Below, in pieces: positions 1 through 8,155 of a stretch of 64,000 nt of DNA. The number at the start of each line of letters is the position of its first letter. The stretch's first letter is position 1. The translations under genes and the position numbers were made by a program. The DNA is from Archangium violaceum Cb vi76 (lineage in GTDB: Bacteria; Myxococcota; Myxococcia; Myxococcales; Myxococcaceae). Under the pieces are notes generated by a model that made no database searches, had not been told where the DNA came from, and worked only from the letters and a program-made list of their open reading frames with translations. Location of the stretch: the NCBI RefSeq assembly GCF_000733295.1, contig NZ_JPMI01000004.1:1-64000 (forward strand). The letters run 5' to 3'.

Positions 1-68
1 TGCCACGCATCCCAGGTTGAACCCCCTGTCCCCAGGGTGGGCCACGGATTGAAGAACGGGCACGGATA

Positions 69-102
69 CCCTCACCCTGACCCTCTCCCGGAGGGCGAGG
101 GG
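69..102 (+). repeat. Dispersed palindromic intergenic element, copy 1
   Basis: This copy shows CCCTCACCC, then CCCTCTCCC, a short loop and a slightly degenerate right arm (GAGGGCGAGGG). It lies just past the truB stop codon. The same element recurs at 5098, 22972, 23477, 31095, 37652 and 54448. Confidence 0.8.
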
Positions 103-109
103 ACAGTGC

Positions 110-1009
110 TCACACCCCGGGCCACAGCGGGGTCGTGGTGCGCAGCGCTCCATCCTGCTCACGCAGCAGTGCCACCAACCGGCCGCGCTGAAGGGCGAGC
201 ACGGGTGCTTCCGGATCCGGGAACCCCTCGGGCAGGCGCCAGTCCGGGGGCCGCACTTCTCCGCTGGGAATGGAGCGCCCGTGCTTGAGGTCGTTCACCT
301 CGTCGCCCGAGATGACACGGGAAGAACACCAGGGCAGCACCGCGGAGCCGTGCAGCCAGACGCGCCCTCCCGGGCCCGGGTCCTCCCAGGGACCGATGTC
401 GGTACGGTGCAGCCGTGACAGGTGCGCCCCACAACCCAGCGACCGGCCGAGGTCCCGCGCGAGCGCTCGCACGTAGTAGCCACCGCGGCAGGTGATGCGC
501 AGGCGGCTGCGGCGGGGCAGTTCATGCGAGAGCCAGCGCGCCTCGTGGAGATAGACGCGCGAGGGAGGAAGCTCCACGGCCTCGCCCCGGTGGGCCTTCT
601 TGTACGCGGGCTCGCCACCTACCTTCTTGGCGCTGGTGGCGGGTGGCACCTGCTCCCTCCAACCAAGGAAGGGAGCGAGCGCGGCGTTTAGAATATTGTC
701 CGACAGGACAGACGTATCACCTTCATGGGTGACCTGGCCGAGCAGGTCTCCGTTGTCCGTCTCCACGCCCCAGATGACCTCGGCCTCGTAGGTCTTCGGC
801 ACGGCGTGCAGCAGGTCCATCAGGTGCGTGGCCGGGCCCGCGAGCAGGAGCAGCAGGCCCTCCGCGAATGGATCGAGCGTGCCGCCATGGCAGACGGGAA
901 GTTGTTTGCGCGTGAGGCCCGCCGCCTCCACTTCGCCCATGAATGTCCGCACCAGGGCGAAGCTGGTGGTGCCCACCGGTTTATGGGCCAGATAGAGGCC
1001 GGGCTTCAT
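110..1009 (-). CDS. truB: tRNA pseudouridine synthase B (TruB)
   Basis: Predicted to isomerise uridine 55 in the T-loop of tRNAs; cytoplasmic, 299 aa, the usual length for the family. The N-terminus has the TruB KP motif (LAHKPVGTTS, residues 7-16). The catalytic aspartate lies in GGTLDPFAEG (Asp46), matching the family GxLDPxAxG loop. The later motifs YEAEVIWG and RCRGGYYVRALARDLG are also recognisable. The frame is open further upstream, but the ATG at 1009 was chosen because GAGGA sits about 9 nt before it and the protein then begins like other TruB proteins; an upstream ATG at 1048 has no better signal. The gene is divergent from the histidine kinase at 1077. The PUA-like C-terminal region is diverged. 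Confidence 0.9.
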   Translation of the reverse strand: MKPGLYLAHKPVGTTSFALVRTFMGEVEAAGLTRKQLPVCHGGTLDPFAEGLLLLLAGPATHLMDLLHAVPKTYEAEVIWGVETDNGDLLGQVTHEGDTSVLSDNILNAALAPFLGWREQVPPATSAKKVGGEPAYKKAHRGEAVELPPSRVYLHEARWLSHELPRRSRLRITCRGGYYVRALARDLGRSLGCGAHLSRLHRTDIGPWEDPGPGGRVWLHGSAVLPWCSSRVISGDEVNDLKHGRSIPSGEVRPPDWRLPEGFPDPEAPVLALQRGRLVALLREQDGALRTTTPLWPGV

Positions 1010-1076
1010 GCGTCGGGGTCCTCGGAAGTGCTTCTGGATGTAGCGCATGCATACCTTTATTTCCGGGGATGACTCG

Positions 1077-3296
1077 ATGGTGGAAATGGGACGGGACAGG
1101 GCGGGCGAGTCACGGGCGGAGGTGTGGGGCCGTGCCTTGCTGCTCTTCGCCGCCTTCTGCGGGTTGAAGGCGCTCAGTGCCTTCTTCGTCTTCCCTCCCC
1201 TCGAAAGCGCCTCGGTGTGGCTCCCCAGCGGGTTGACGCTCGCCGTCTTCCTGCGCGCGGCCCCGCGCCGCTGGCCCGTGTACCTGGCCGCCGTCTTCGC
1301 CGCGGAAGTCATGTTGGTGCCCCTCTATGGGGACCCCTTGGACATGGCCCTGCTCTGGGGACTGGGCAACTGTCTGCGCACGGTGGTGGGAGCCGGGCTG
1401 ATGCGGCGCTGGTTGGACGGGCCGGTGACGTTCTCCCGGCCCCGGGAAGTGGTCGCGCTGCTCCTCGCGGGAGGGCTGCTCGCTCCCCTGCCTGGTGCCA
1501 CCCTGGGGATGGGAGCCGTGGCGCTTCTCGGCCCGGGGCCGCTGAGCACCGGGGACTTCTGGCACGGCTGGCTGGGCTGGTACCTCTCGGACGGGCTGGG
1601 GGCGGTGCTGTTCGCCCCCCTGCTGCTCACCTGGCGCACTCCGCGCCCCGTGCCCCGCCGCCCACTGGAGGACGTGGAGCTGGTGGGGATGATGCTGCTG
1701 TTGGCGCTCGTGGCCCATCTCGCCTTCGGCCTGCCCGAGCCCCGGGGCATCCTCATGTCGCTGCCCTACCTGTGCCTGCCCTTCGCCCTCGCGGCGGCGC
1801 TGCGGCTGGGCCCCCGGGGCGCGGCCACCGCCGCCATGGTGCTTGGGCCCCTCGCCGTCTGGCACACCGCGGCCCGGCGCGGGCCCTTCGGGGTGATGGA
1901 CGCCACGCTCCCGGAGCGGGTCATCTCCGTGCAGCTCTTCCTCGCCGTGGCGGGCCTGTCCACCCTCCTCCTCGCCGCCATGGCCTGTGACCGCCGGCGC
2001 GTGGAGCGGGAGCAGCGGCTGCTGGCCGAGTCCGGCGCGGTACTCGCCGAGTCGCTCGAGCCCCGGGAGACGCTGCCGCGTATGGCCCGGCTCCTCGTGC
2101 CGGAGCTGTTCTCTGGCTTCGCCGTGTGGCTGTTGGAGCAGGACGGGAGGCTCGTCCCGGTGGCGCGGCTGGGGCTCTCGGAGGAGGCGGAGGGGCGGCT
2201 GCGAGAGGACATCCGCCAGCTGTCCGAGCCCTCCCGGCGCCGGCTCGGCCCCGAGGGCGCCTCGGTCCTGGCGCGCATCCAGCACCAGGGCCGCCTCCTG
2301 GGGGGGCTGGCGCTGGTGCGGGCCGGGCACACCCACGTGGCCCGCTCGCGGATGATGGCCTTCGCCGAGGACCTGGCCCACCACTGCGCGCTCGCGGTGG
2401 AGAACGCGCACCTGCTCGGGCAGTTCCAGTCCGCCATCCACGTACGTGACGAGTTCATCACCGTCGCGGCCCACGAGCTGCGCACCCCGGTCACCGCGCT
2501 CAAGCTCCAGCTGCAGAACCTGCAACGCCCGCTGCGCCAGGGGGCCGCCAGTGAGTCCGTCCTCGCGCGCTTCCAGGCGGTGTCCCGGCAGGTGTCGCGC
2601 CTGGGGCGGCTGGTGGAGGGCCTGCTGGACGTGGGGCGCCTCAACACCGGCCGGTTGCCGCTGGAGCGCGAGCCGGTGGAGCTCGGTACCCTGGTCCAGG
2701 ACGTGGTGGAGCGTTTCTCCGAGGAGCTGGGGCGCGCCGGTTGCGAGGTGGTGCTGTCCCTCCAGCCGCACGTCACCGGCATGTGGGACCGGGAGCGGCT
2801 GGAGCAGGCCCTGGGCCACCTGTTGGGCAACGCCGTGAAGTTCGGGGGGGGCCGGCCCATCCGGCTCCAGGTGTCCCAGTGGGACGGCACGGCCCGGCTC
2901 GTGGTGGAGGACCAGGGCATCGGGGTCTCCCCGGAGGCCCTGGAGCGCATCTTCGGCCGCTTCGAGCGGGCGGTGCCCGCGCGGGAGTATGGCGGCCTGG
3001 GGCTCGGCCTCTTCCTCACCCGGCGGATTGTCGAGGCCCATGGCGGCACCCTCCACGCCACCAGCCAGCCGGGCGAGGGGGCCACCTTCGTCCTGGAGCT
3101 GCCCGCCTCCCCCCTGGGCACCTACCTGCCCGGCCCCTCCCCCTGGCCCCACCCCCCGCCCGCCGGCTCGTACCCACGTGAAGGACGGTCGACATCGGGG
3201 CGGCCGCCCCCTCCCCCCGCTGTCTTCCAGCCAACCGATGTACGGAAATGTTTCCGACCGCAACTGGATGGCATACAATCCGGTGTCGAGCTGTAA
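1077..3296 (+). CDS. MASE1-GAF-like hybrid sensor histidine kinase
   Basis: A membrane-bound sensor kinase of 739 aa. Residues about 10-310 form a multi-pass hydrophobic MASE1-like sensor. A GAF-like segment follows (about 320-450), then HisKA with the H-box AAHELRTPVTAL (His466). The HATPase domain has the N-box GHLLGNAVKFGGG, the G1 box VEDQGIGVS and the G2 box GLGLGLFLTRRIVEAHGG. It should autophosphorylate on His466 and pass phosphate to a response regulator, but none is adjacent, so it is an orphan kinase. The start at 1077 follows GGGGA with 7 nt spacing; an ATG at 1047 is in frame but less favoured. The C-terminal 45 residues are Pro-rich and low complexity. The signal sensed is unknown. 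Confidence 0.88.
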   Translation: MVEMGRDRAGESRAEVWGRALLLFAAFCGLKALSAFFVFPPLESASVWLPSGLTLAVFLRAAPRRWPVYLAAVFAAEVMLVPLYGDPLDMALLWGLGNCLRTVVGAGLMRRWLDGPVTFSRPREVVALLLAGGLLAPLPGATLGMGAVALLGPGPLSTGDFWHGWLGWYLSDGLGAVLFAPLLLTWRTPRPVPRRPLEDVELVGMMLLLALVAHLAFGLPEPRGILMSLPYLCLPFALAAALRLGPRGAATAAMVLGPLAVWHTAARRGPFGVMDATLPERVISVQLFLAVAGLSTLLLAAMACDRRRVEREQRLLAESGAVLAESLEPRETLPRMARLLVPELFSGFAVWLLEQDGRLVPVARLGLSEEAEGRLREDIRQLSEPSRRRLGPEGASVLARIQHQGRLLGGLALVRAGHTHVARSRMMAFAEDLAHHCALAVENAHLLGQFQSAIHVRDEFITVAAHELRTPVTALKLQLQNLQRPLRQGAASESVLARFQAVSRQVSRLGRLVEGLLDVGRLNTGRLPLEREPVELGTLVQDVVERFSEELGRAGCEVVLSLQPHVTGMWDRERLEQALGHLLGNAVKFGGGRPIRLQVSQWDGTARLVVEDQGIGVSPEALERIFGRFERAVPAREYGGLGLGLFLTRRIVEAHGGTLHATSQPGEGATFVLELPASPLGTYLPGPSPWPHPPPAGSYPREGRSTSGRPPPPPAVFQPTDVRKCFRPQLDGIQSGVEL
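3251..3279 (+). promoter_or_regulatory. Candidate promoter for tRNA-Gln
   Basis: TTTCCG (3251-3256) and TACAAT (3274-3279) are 17 nt apart, and the -10 box is 5/6 to the sigma-70 consensus. A transcript would start near 3286, about 25 nt before the mature tRNA. The site lies inside the 3' end of the upstream kinase gene. The -35 match is weak. Confidence 0.45.
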
Positions 3297-3310
3297 CCGT
3301 GCGATCTTGC

Positions 3311-3384
3311 TGGGGCGTCGTCTAAAGGCAGGACGTCAGACTTTGAATCTGATCATCAAGGTTCGAATCCTTGCGCCCCAGCCA
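3311..3384 (+). tRNA. tRNA-Gln (anticodon TTG), CCA encoded
   Basis: The acceptor stem TGGGGCG (3311-3317) pairs with CGCCCCA (3374-3380), followed by discriminator G and an encoded CCA (3382-3384). The anticodon stem-loop CAGACTTTGAATCTG carries TTG, which reads CAA. The T-arm contains GGTTCGAATCC. The tRNA is 74 nt, lies 14 nt past the kinase stop codon, and no other tRNA is nearby. Confidence 0.96.
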
Positions 3385-3412
3385 CCCTTCTTCCCTCGAG
3401 GACGGTGGACCG

Positions 3413-3946
3413 ATGCCGCAGCCGCAGAAGGTGCTCCTGCTGGTCCCCATGGGGAGCCCGACCCCGGTGCTCCTGAAGGAGCTGGAGGGCCCCATCTCCC
3501 TGCAGCTCGGCCTCGCCTCGGTGGTGAGCAAGGCCTTGCTGCCGGCGCCGGCCTACGCCTTCAACAAGGACCGGAGCCAGTACCACTGCAACGCCATCAT
3601 GCGCCGGCTGGCGGGGATGCTGGAGCCCGGGCAGTCCATGGTGCTGGGCGTCACGGACGTGGACCTCTTCGTGCCGGACACCCCCTTCGTGCTGGGTGAG
3701 GCGGACCGGGAGTCCAAGAGCGCGGTGATGAGCCTGTTCCGCCTGCGGCAGGGCGCGGACGGTGAGCAACTGCGGCGCCGGCTCCAGGTGGAGGCCGTGC
3801 ACCAGGCGGGGCACCTGCTGGGCCTGTCCTACTGCGAGGACGCCCGCTGTGTGATGTTCTTCGCCCAGACGCCACAGGACTGCGATCGCAAGCAGATGTC
3901 GCTGTGCAACAACTGCCGCAACGAGCTGAACAAGCTCACCCGCTAG
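3413..3946 (+). CDS. Archaemetzincin-family protein with HQxxH active site
   Basis: The 177-aa protein matches the archaemetzincin metalloprotease signature near its C-terminus: HQAGHLLG (130-137), Cys141, CVM (146-148), and the CNNC pair at 165-168. In the family the conserved pattern is HExxHxxG followed by spaced cysteines binding a second zinc. Here the general-base glutamate is replaced by glutamine (Gln131), while all metal ligands remain. It has no signal peptide and is probably cytoplasmic. The ATG at 3413 was chosen because GAGGA lies upstream and the encoded protein begins with a beta strand typical of the fold. Function is unproven; with Gln131 it could be catalytically weak or a metal-binding non-enzyme. 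Confidence 0.85.
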   Translation: MPQPQKVLLLVPMGSPTPVLLKELEGPISLQLGLASVVSKALLPAPAYAFNKDRSQYHCNAIMRRLAGMLEPGQSMVLGVTDVDLFVPDTPFVLGEADRESKSAVMSLFRLRQGADGEQLRRRLQVEAVHQAGHLLGLSYCEDARCVMFFAQTPQDCDRKQMSLCNNCRNELNKLTR

Positions 3947-4050
3947 CCTCGCCGGCCGTCCGCGCGCGTCCGCTCCCCACTCGTGTTTGAATGCCGCGCC
4001 CGCATGGACGTCTCCATGCGCGGGGCCGGAAGGAACAGGAGCACGAGCGT

Positions 4051-5016
4051 ATGAAGCTGTTGCGGATTCTCGGGTTGGCGGCGGTGGTGGGCCTGTCGGG
4101 GTGTGATGGCTTCACGCTGGACCCGGATGGTGGTGGCGGTGGTGGCGCGGGTGGCACCTTCAGCCGTGGCTTCGTCTTCGTGCGCACCGGCACCAGCGGC
4201 CGCAACCTGTACGCGGTGGACGACAACGGGGACCCCAACTCCCCGCTGCAACTCACCACCCAGGGCAACGCGTACTACCCCACGGTGTCGCGCAACGGAC
4301 GCTCGGTGGCCTTCGTGTTCCGCTCCGGCTCCGCGTCGGAGCTTCGCACGGTGCCCACCACGGGCACGGGCCAGCCCTCCACGGTGTTCTCCAGCGCCAG
4401 CACCGCCTGCTCGGGTTGCAGCAACTTCCGCTTCCCCGCCTTCAACCCCAGCGGCAGCACCATCGTCTTCACCCTGGACCAGGGCGGCTACGCGAAGCTC
4501 GCCCGGGTGAACGCGGACGGCAGCAGCTTCCAGCTCCTCACCAACGGCAGCCCCTACGTCTACGGCGCCGCCTCCTACTACCCGGATGGCCAGTACGTGC
4601 TCGCGTCGGCCGGCTACACCGCCAGCCAGCTCAACTTCCTCGTGAAGGTGGGCGTGGCGACCGGCTCCATCGACGTCGTCTCCTTCAACCTGGGCAACAC
4701 GGCGCAGGTGGTGGCGACGCGCCCCGCGGTGTCTCCGGACGGCACCAAGGTGGCCTTCGATGGGCGCACCAGCAGCGGCACGCAGATCTTCGTGGCGCTG
4801 CTCGGGCAGACGCTCACCAACGTGACGCAGCTGTCGTCGCACACGGGGGAGTCCGGCGTCCAGGACACCTGGCCCAGCTGGCGCGGCAACACCGAGGTGG
4901 CCTTCCTCTCCAACTCGGGCGGCAATGACAACGTCTACCGCCTCGGCATCGCCTCCACCGGCGCGGGGACCCTCGTGGTTCCGGGCGCCATGGAGCCCTC
5001 CTACGGCGGTATCTGA
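4051..5016 (+). CDS. TolB-like beta-propeller lipoprotein
   Basis: A 321-aa predicted lipoprotein: the signal peptide is followed by the lipobox LSGC (residues about 15-18). A Gly-rich linker comes next (about 24-34) and then repeated blades with YPTVSRNGRSVAFV, FPAFNPSGSTIVF, YYPDGQYVLAS and AVSPDGTKVAFDG motifs, typical of WD40-like/TolB C-terminal propeller (PD40) repeats. It is probably anchored in the periplasm or outer membrane and acts as a binding scaffold; no partner is visible. The ATG at 4051 follows AGGAG with 9 nt spacing; upstream in-frame ATG would spoil the signal peptide. A strong hairpin terminator follows. Confidence 0.85.
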   Translation: MKLLRILGLAAVVGLSGCDGFTLDPDGGGGGGAGGTFSRGFVFVRTGTSGRNLYAVDDNGDPNSPLQLTTQGNAYYPTVSRNGRSVAFVFRSGSASELRTVPTTGTGQPSTVFSSASTACSGCSNFRFPAFNPSGSTIVFTLDQGGYAKLARVNADGSSFQLLTNGSPYVYGAASYYPDGQYVLASAGYTASQLNFLVKVGVATGSIDVVSFNLGNTAQVVATRPAVSPDGTKVAFDGRTSSGTQIFVALLGQTLTNVTQLSSHTGESGVQDTWPSWRGNTEVAFLSNSGGNDNVYRLGIASTGAGTLVVPGAMEPSYGGI

Positions 5017-5035
5017 GTTTCTCGTTGGATGAACG

Positions 5036-5072
5036 AAGGCCCGGGACCCTCTGTCGGGGTCTCCGGGCCTTT
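5036..5072 (+). terminator. Rho-independent terminator after the propeller lipoprotein
   Basis: AAGGCCCGGGACCC (5036-5049) pairs with GGGTCTCCGGGCCTT (5057-5071) with one bulged base, followed by a T-rich run (TTTGTGTT). It starts 20 nt past the stop codon at 5016. Confidence 0.8.
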
Positions 5073-5097
5073 GTGTTCCAACTCGGGGTCCTCGACA

Positions 5098-5131
5098 CCC
5101 TCACCCCGACCCTCTCCCAGGGGGAGAGGGG
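5098..5131 (+). repeat. Dispersed palindromic intergenic element, copy 2
   Basis: CCCTCACCCC, then CCCTCTCCC, a short loop, GGGAGAGGGG. It lies in the convergent space between the propeller lipoprotein and the FeS oxidoreductase. Confidence 0.85.
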
Positions 5132-5184
5132 ATGTTGCTCGGGGTTGTTGATGGGTGCTCGAGTGGGCTGGTGGAGTGGGGCAA

Positions 5185-7380
5185 CTACTCGGGCTTGGCG
5201 TTCACGGCGACGCTCGGCGCCACCGTGCCCGTTCCCTGCTTCACCTCCAGCGCATCCGCCACCAGCTCGGTGATGTCCTTCACCTTGATGCGCTCCTCGC
5301 GGCCCGTGTCGTTCACCGCGTCGTTCAGCATCGTCGAGCAGAACGGGCACGCCACCGCGACAATCCCCTTGCCGCCCGGCTCCTTGTACTCGCCCACCAG
5401 GCCCGGCTTCTTCCTGTCCGTCGCGTCCGGGTACGGCGTGCTGGGGTCCTCCGCGTGCTTGAGCGTCAGCGCCGCCTCGTTCAACCGGTTGTGGTTGATG
5501 CGCGTGCCGATGTGCTCCTCCATCCACATCCGCCCGCCACCCGCGCCGCAGCAGAAGCCCTCGCGCCCGCTGCGCTGCATCTCCACCACCTCGAGCCCCG
5601 GAATCGCCTTCAGCACCTCGCGCGGCGCGTCGTACACCCCGTTGTGCCGGCCCAGGTAGCACGGGTCGTGGTACGTCAGCTTCTGGTTCATCACCGCGGA
5701 GAGCTTGATGCGCTTGTCCTTCAGCAGCTCGTTGATGAGCTGCGTGTGGTTGATGACCCGGTACTCACCGCCGAACTCCGGGTACTCGTTCTTGATGGTG
5801 TTGAAGCAGTGCGGGCACTGCGTAATCACCGCCTTGACGCCCATCGCGTTCCAGCTCTCGACGTTCGTCTTGGCCATCGTCTGGTACAGGTACTCGTTGC
5901 CCAGGCGGCGCGCCGTGTCGCCGTTGCACATCTCCTGCTTGGACAGCGTCGCGAAGCTCACCCCCGCCTCGCGGAGAATCTTCACCAGCGCCCGGCTCAC
6001 CTTCTTCTGCTTGTCGTCGTAGCTGCCCGCGCAGCCCACGAAGAAGAGGTACTCGTACGTCCCGCCGTCACCCCACGTGGGCAGCGCCAGGTCCTCCGCC
6101 CACTCGTCGCGCCGGTCCTGCCCCAGGCCCCAGGGGTTGCCCTGGCGCTCGATTCCCTCGAACACGCGCTGGATTTCCGCCGGGAACTCCGCCTTCACCT
6201 GCACCTGGTAGCGGCGCATGTCGATGAGCCGCGGCACGTTCTCGATGAACACCGGGCACGCCGTCTCGCACCAGCCGCAGCTCGTGCACGCCCACACCGT
6301 CTCCGCCTTCAGCGCGCTCCCGATGATTTCAGGCAGCGGCTCCACCGTACCCGACGGGCCCCGGCCCTCCTCCACCCACATCTCGTGCTCCCAGATCCAG
6401 TGCTTCAGGTCCTGGTTCACGCCCTTGTGGGTGAGCGGCTTGCCCGTGATGTACGTGGGGCAGTGCGTCTGGCAGCGGCCGCACTCGGTGCAGGAGTACA
6501 GGTCCAGGCCCTGCTTCCAGGTGAGGTCCTTCACCGTGGCCGCGCCGAACTCCTCCTTCTCCAGGTTGGGCGTGGGCAGCTTCGCGCTCTGCGTGTTGCG
6601 CTGGCCCTGGCCCAGGCGGAGGAAGAAGACGTTGAAGAGGCCGGTAATCACGTGGAAGTGCTTGCCCACGGGCAGGAAGTTGAGGAACGCCAGGACGATG
6701 GTGAGGTGGATCCAGAAGCCCGCCACGCCCAGCACGTGCGCCGCGGTCCAGCCCAGCGGCTTCATGGCCATGCCCACCAGGCTGGTGACCGGCTCCCACC
6801 ACACGAAGTTGCTCGTGGCCAGCGGCATCGTCTGCTCGCGGGGCACCATGTGGCTGCCACCGAAGAGGAACTCCGTCACCATCAGCCCCGAGATGAAGCC
6901 GAGGATGAGGTAGGCCTCCCACGAGGGGCTCATGCGGTCCGGCTTCACGCTGGCGCGCATGTAGACGAAGTAGGCCGCGCCCAGCAGCGCGCCGGCCGCC
7001 ACCAGGTCCTTGAGCAACAGGTAGACACGGTAGAGGCCGAGCAGCGCCGGGTACGCGCCCCAGAAGGGGTCCGTCAGGTCCGTGAGCACCACCAGGGCCG
7101 TCTCGGAGAAGCCCATCACGAACAGCATGATGGTGCGCACCGCCAGCACCATGAACGCCGCGAAGATGAACACGTGCATGAGGCCCGGGGTGAATTCCTC
7201 CCGGTCCACCATGCGTTTCTGCCCCAGGCCGAAGCTCAGCAGCGCGGTGGCTCGCTGGGGGAGGTTGTCCAGCCGGTTCTCGTGCTTCATCGCCAGCAGG
7301 ACGCCGATGCGTCCGGCCATGGTCATGACGAAGATGGAGACTCCGACGGTGAGGAGGAGGCCTGTAATGATGGGACTCAT
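5185..7380 (-). CDS. Membrane-anchored FeS oxidoreductase (NarI-like + two 4Fe-4S + CCG domains)
   Basis: A 731-aa protein. Residues 1-280 hold about six transmembrane segments resembling the cytochrome b subunit NarI. Two [4Fe-4S] ferredoxin motifs follow (SCTECGRCQTHCP and ACTSCGWCETACP), then two cysteine-rich CCG regions of the heterodisulfide reductase/GlpC type (HDPCYLGRHN with FCCGAGGG, and QCPHCFNT). This architecture is that of bacterial ETF:menaquinone oxidoreductases, which move electrons from electron-transfer flavoprotein during beta-oxidation into the quinone pool. No etf genes lie nearby, so the donor is inferred. The ATG at 7380 was chosen because it begins the first hydrophobic helix; the upstream in-frame codons are non-coding in character. 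A pair of palindromes lies about 90-125 bp upstream. Confidence 0.88.
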   Translation of the reverse strand: MSPIITGLLLTVGVSIFVMTMAGRIGVLLAMKHENRLDNLPQRATALLSFGLGQKRMVDREEFTPGLMHVFIFAAFMVLAVRTIMLFVMGFSETALVVLTDLTDPFWGAYPALLGLYRVYLLLKDLVAAGALLGAAYFVYMRASVKPDRMSPSWEAYLILGFISGLMVTEFLFGGSHMVPREQTMPLATSNFVWWEPVTSLVGMAMKPLGWTAAHVLGVAGFWIHLTIVLAFLNFLPVGKHFHVITGLFNVFFLRLGQGQRNTQSAKLPTPNLEKEEFGAATVKDLTWKQGLDLYSCTECGRCQTHCPTYITGKPLTHKGVNQDLKHWIWEHEMWVEEGRGPSGTVEPLPEIIGSALKAETVWACTSCGWCETACPVFIENVPRLIDMRRYQVQVKAEFPAEIQRVFEGIERQGNPWGLGQDRRDEWAEDLALPTWGDGGTYEYLFFVGCAGSYDDKQKKVSRALVKILREAGVSFATLSKQEMCNGDTARRLGNEYLYQTMAKTNVESWNAMGVKAVITQCPHCFNTIKNEYPEFGGEYRVINHTQLINELLKDKRIKLSAVMNQKLTYHDPCYLGRHNGVYDAPREVLKAIPGLEVVEMQRSGREGFCCGAGGGRMWMEEHIGTRINHNRLNEAALTLKHAEDPSTPYPDATDRKKPGLVGEYKEPGGKGIVAVACPFCSTMLNDAVNDTGREERIKVKDITELVADALEVKQGTGTVAPSVAVNAKPE

Positions 7381-7469
7381 GGCGGTTCGGTGAACCTCGC
7401 GATGGGGCGCGGTGGGGAGGTCCGGATGCCGCGCTGCGGCACTGCTGTCACCCTGCAACCCTAACAAGG

Positions 7470-7503
7470 TTGATTCGCGAATCAAGCACCTGTCCGGGAC
7501 AGG
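7470..7503. promoter_or_regulatory. Two adjacent perfect palindromes, candidate operators
   Basis: TTGATTCGCGAATCAA (7470-7485) is a perfect 16-bp palindrome, and CCTGTCCGGGACAGG (7489-7503) is a 15-bp palindrome around one central base. Both lie upstream of the FeS oxidoreductase gene, which starts at 7380 on the minus strand. Their size fits homodimeric regulators such as the TetR family. No regulator gene is adjacent. Confidence 0.45.
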
Positions 7504-7954
7504 CGTCGCGGTGTTTCTACTCGGGGCGAAGCCCGCACGTACCTCAGGCAGGTCAACGTTGACAGCGCGAACGTGCCTCTCCTCCCGATAGCGGACTCGC
7601 GCCGTTCGAGGACCTGCTCCTGCTCGCCTGGCCGTCCCCCGGCCGGGCCCGGATGCGCAGGAGCTGAAAACACGGCCCGCCCGGTCCCTCGAAGGGGGTG
7701 CTCCGGGCGGGCTGCCACAAGAGGCTGTGTAAAAGCAAGCAGGCGTGCACTACACGACGTAGTTGGCTGCTTTGAGGCACAAGGGCTTTACAAGACGTCC
7801 CACAATGGCCAACCTGGACGGTAAATCGGTCAACGCGTTGAACGGGGCACCACATGGGGTGGGCTCCAGGTGACCGAGAGGGGGGCGCGCGTGTGAGGCG
7901 TCGAGCCCACGGGCCGGCGACCTGAGGCCACACGAAGAGCGCCCAGGAGGAGCC
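7504..7954. other. Gene-free stretch with a strong hairpin
   Basis: I see no convincing gene here. GCCCGCCCGG (7675-7684) and CCGGGCGGGC (7703-7712) form a perfect 10-bp stem. Read on the minus strand it is followed by CGTGTTTTCAG, so it could end a minus-strand transcript. GC is visibly lower at 7720-7860. That segment holds GAGGCTGTGTAAAA, which resembles some insertion-sequence termini, but without a transposase or matching end it is not called. Confidence 0.4.
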
Positions 7955-8116
7955 ATGGTGCACGACGACACGACGTACCTGGACGATGAGGGGCTGGCCT
8001 ACGTGGTTCCGGGCGGTGAGGACGATGAGTCGGGAACCATCATGCCGGTGAGGGTGACGACCGGCGGACGGTTGTGGGGGGCGGACGAAGCGTACGGCGG
8101 GTACGACGCCGAGTAG
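7955..8116 (+). CDS. Small acidic protein, 53 aa, unknown
   Basis: A short ORF of 53 aa preceded by AGGAGGAG with ideal spacing, one of the strongest ribosome-binding sites in the window. The product is acidic, with Asp/Glu clusters near residues 4-12 and 22-26 and a C-terminus WGADEAYGGYDAE. There is no signal peptide, membrane segment or cysteine. It is followed 7 nt later by a perfect hairpin and then, about 135 nt on, by the ATPase gene. I do not recognise a family. It could be a small regulatory protein or a modified-peptide precursor, but no modifying enzyme is adjacent. Confidence 0.55.
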   Translation: MVHDDTTYLDDEGLAYVVPGGEDDESGTIMPVRVTTGGRLWGADEAYGGYDAE

Positions 8117-8123
8117 TGCCATG

Positions 8124-8155
8124 GCCCCCGCGTCCAGGGGATGAGACGCGGGGGC
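8124..8155 (+). terminator. Hairpin terminator after the 53-aa ORF
   Basis: GCCCCCGCGTC (8124-8134) pairs perfectly with GACGCGGGGGC (8145-8155) around a 10-nt loop. There is no T-tract, so termination may be Rho-assisted. The hairpin contains the ATG at 8141, which argues against using that ATG as the start of the downstream ATPase. Confidence 0.55.

Noticed and set aside
1110-3278. 722-aa minus-strand reading frame opposite the histidine kinase
   Set aside because: It is Pro/Gln/Arg/His-rich antisense shadow of the GC-biased kinase gene with no domain; the same holds for the long frames opposite the oxidoreductase (5155-7464), the TonB receptor (38735-42415) and the kinase-Hsp70 genes.
7721-7740. 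GAGGCTGTGTAAAA as an insertion-sequence terminus
   Set aside because: No opposite end, target duplication or transposase was found nearby; only a resemblance.
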